Below are positions 6,720-7,985 of a stretch of DNA of 7,985 nt, in pieces; position 1 is the first letter of the stretch, and the number at the start of each line of letters is the position of its first letter. Source of the DNA: Bacillota bacterium. GTDB taxonomy: Bacteria > Bacillota > Clostridia > Peptostreptococcales > Anaerovoracaceae. The position numbers and the translations under genes are program-made. The notes beneath the pieces were generated by a model. It saw nothing but the letters and a program-made list of their open reading frames with translations, made no database searches and had not been told where the DNA came from. The stretch covers positions 1 through 7,985 of the forward strand of contig JAEEOX010000096.1 in NCBI GenBank assembly GCA_016284485.1, given 5' to 3'.

Positions 6720-7229
6720 ATGATAAAAACAGCAATAATCGTCGGCAACCTGCTGAGCCTTTGCGCGATGATAACTGATTCCATCAGCGGCACCAGGAAA
6801 AAACACAGCGAGATAATGGCGGTGCAGATCGTCAGCCAGTTCTTTTACGGTGCCAGTTCCATAGCGCTCAAAGGTTACAGCAGCACTGTGCAGAACGTGG
6901 TGGCGGTATTCAGAAACCTGGCTGCCATGAAGAATGTGAAGAGCAAGGTCCTGGAGTGGACCCTTGTCCTGGCCGGCGTGGTGCTGGGGGCTGTGTTCAA
7001 CAACAGGGGACTTCTGGGATGGCTGCCCATAATCGCCAACCTGGAATACTCTATCGCAGTTTTCAGGCTCAAGGGCAACGAGAGGGCCTTAAAGGTGGCG
7101 TTCATACTGAACGCTCTCATGTTCGCGGTCTTCAACGGGGTGATAATGAATTACGTCGGCGTCGTGGCCAGCATGGTGATCGCCGTGACCACCGCGGTGT
7201 CAGTGATAAAGACAGCTAAAGAGAAATAA
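6720..7229 (+). CDS. YgjV family inner-membrane protein
   Basis: This 169-residue protein is strongly hydrophobic, with about six likely membrane segments (roughly residues 3-22, 31-50, 76-94, 97-115, 123-143 and 146-163) and basic ends (KTAKEK at the C-terminus). The spacing, the FRNL motif (64-67) and the GWLPIIANLEY segment (100-110) fit the YgjV family of small membrane proteins, whose biochemical role is not established. Its length is close to that of E. coli YgjV. It starts 24 bases after the surface-protein gene with no visible terminator or promoter between them, so it is probably read from the same transcript. A terminator follows directly. Confidence 0.8.
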   Translation: MIKTAIIVGNLLSLCAMITDSISGTRKKHSEIMAVQIVSQFFYGASSIALKGYSSTVQNVVAVFRNLAAMKNVKSKVLEWTLVLAGVVLGAVFNNRGLLGWLPIIANLEYSIAVFRLKGNERALKVAFILNALMFAVFNGVIMNYVGVVASMVIAVTTAVSVIKTAKEK

Positions 7230-7231
7230 AA

Positions 7232-7267
7232 AAGACCCCTGCGGATCGCAGGGGTCTTGCATTTTTT
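7232..7267. terminator. Bidirectional Rho-independent terminator
   Basis: AAGACCCCTGCG (7232-7243) pairs perfectly with CGCAGGGGTCTT (7247-7258), a 12-bp stem with the 3-base loop GAT. TTTTTT follows at 7262-7267 for plus-strand transcripts. The run of A residues before the stem (7224-7233 region) supplies the T tract for minus-strand transcripts. It lies three bases after the YgjV stop and 13 bases from the stop of the convergent transporter gene, so it serves both. Confidence 0.95.
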
Positions 7268-7271
7268 GAAC

Positions 7272-7985
7272 TTATTTACCTGTGAAGTACAGGTCGTCTT
7301 CCGGAAGGGCTCCGCCTACAGCTGCGGGGTTCACACCGAACATGGTCTCGTTGAAGACCTTCATGATCTCGATGCCCTTATCGAAGCTGTGGTCGCCTTC
7401 CTCATCGGCGTACAGGCAGAGACTGCAGTTGGGGATGGCAGCTTTTGCGATGGCGGGATCACCGAGGAAGCCTGCGTCTACGATCTTCTGAGCCACTTCA
7501 TCGGAGGCGGTGTTCACGTCATCGATGGAAGCCTGAAGGTCAATGAGCATGGCGTAGAGGTCGCCGGACCTGAACTCAACAAAGTCACGTGTCGCCACCA
7601 GAACTCCCATGGGGAAGTCCTGACCGACTGCTTCGTTCCAAAGGCTGTTCATGTCGAAAAGCTTGGTGACAGCGTCGCCGCCCTTGGCCTGAGCCACGGA
7701 AGCGAAGGGCTCCGGTACCATGGCGATGGTCCCGGGAGTGGTGAGAAGCTGAGTGTTCACGTCAGCGTGGTTGGCAAGCCATGTCACCTGAACGTCCTCG
7801 CCCATGGTGAGGCCGTTGGCTTCCAGCACTGCCTGGAGAGCGTACTCGGGAGTGCCGCCCTGTCCGGCTGCAACTATTGTCTGGCCCTTGAGGTCCTGAA
7901 CGTCTGTGATTTCCACTCCGTTTCCGAGGATGGACAGCACACCCATTACCATGGGGCTCACGCAGACCACCATGCCCTCGGACTT
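7272..7985 (-). CDS. ABC transporter substrate-binding protein, NitT/TauT type (N-terminus cut by window edge)
   Basis: The visible 237 C-terminal residues belong to a periplasmic-binding-fold protein of the NMT1/SsuA-like group that captures nitrate-, sulfonate-, taurine- or thiamine-precursor-like small molecules for ABC import. Visible landmarks are a GVLSIL strand, the DLKGQTIVAAGQGGTPEYAL segment that opens the second lobe (visible residues 31-50), the TTPGTIAMVPEP segment (83-94), and a closing AIPNCSLC segment followed by NPAAVGG and LPEDDLYF. The frame stays open to base 7985 with K-S-E-G before the first methionine. The true start, lipoprotein signal and part of lobe one therefore lie outside, and about 80-100 residues are probably missing. 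The ligand cannot be told from this part. It is convergent with the surface-protein operon. Confidence 0.88.
   Translation of the reverse strand, partial: KSEGMVVCVSPMVMGVLSILGNGVEITDVQDLKGQTIVAAGQGGTPEYALQAVLEANGLTMGEDVQVTWLANHADVNTQLLTTPGTIAMVPEPFASVAQAKGGDAVTKLFDMNSLWNEAVGQDFPMGVLVATRDFVEFRSGDLYAMLIDLQASIDDVNTASDEVAQKIVDAGFLGDPAIAKAAIPNCSLCLYADEEGDHSFDKGIEIMKVFNETMFGVNPAAVGGALPEDDLYFTGK

Overview
The window looks like chromosomal DNA of a Gram-positive anaerobe, most likely a member of the Clostridia (Bacillota). Three things point there. A very large secreted protein ends in three cell-wall-binding type 2 (CWB2) repeats. It also carries glycine-tyrosine Ig-like repeats of the kind common in gut Firmicutes surface proteins. 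The promoter has a strong extended -10 (TGnTATAAT) with an AGAGGG Shine-Dalgarno sequence. Coding DNA is moderately GC-rich by eye. Coriobacteriia also use CWB2 domains, so the phylum is not certain.

Layout. Bases 1-228 hold no credible gene. They contain three successive hairpins, each followed by a T-rich stretch, and the last two lie inside an exact 38-bp direct repeat. They look like the terminator region of a gene upstream of the window. A promoter at 229-258 is followed by a leader of about 105 bases with several small potential hairpins, one of which overlaps the ribosome binding site. The main gene (372-6695) encodes a 2107-residue modular surface protein. In order it has a signal peptide, two N-terminal beta-rich modules that resemble each other, a long chain of fibronectin-III-like or Ig-like modules, three helical repeats of about 70 residues, two GxGxYTG Ig-like repeats, and three CWB2 repeats at the very C-terminus. 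It has no LPxTG or SLH anchor, so attachment to the wall should be non-covalent.

Twenty-four bases downstream, probably in the same transcript, is a 169-residue YgjV-family membrane protein of unknown function (6720-7229). A perfect 12-bp hairpin with A and T tracts on its two sides (7232-7267) forms a bidirectional terminator shared with a convergent gene. That minus-strand gene runs off the right edge and encodes the C-terminal part of a NitT/TauT-type ABC transporter substrate-binding protein.

How the genes fit together. The surface protein probably projects N-terminal modules on a long stalk held to wall polymer by CWB2, as in an adhesin or matrix-binding protein. The sequence gives no direct evidence for a ligand. 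The YgjV gene may simply be co-transcribed. The substrate-binding protein belongs to a separate uptake operon on the other strand. I see no mobile element, CRISPR array, tRNA or rRNA. The least explained parts are the duplicated terminator-like repeat, the leader structures and the N-terminal head modules.
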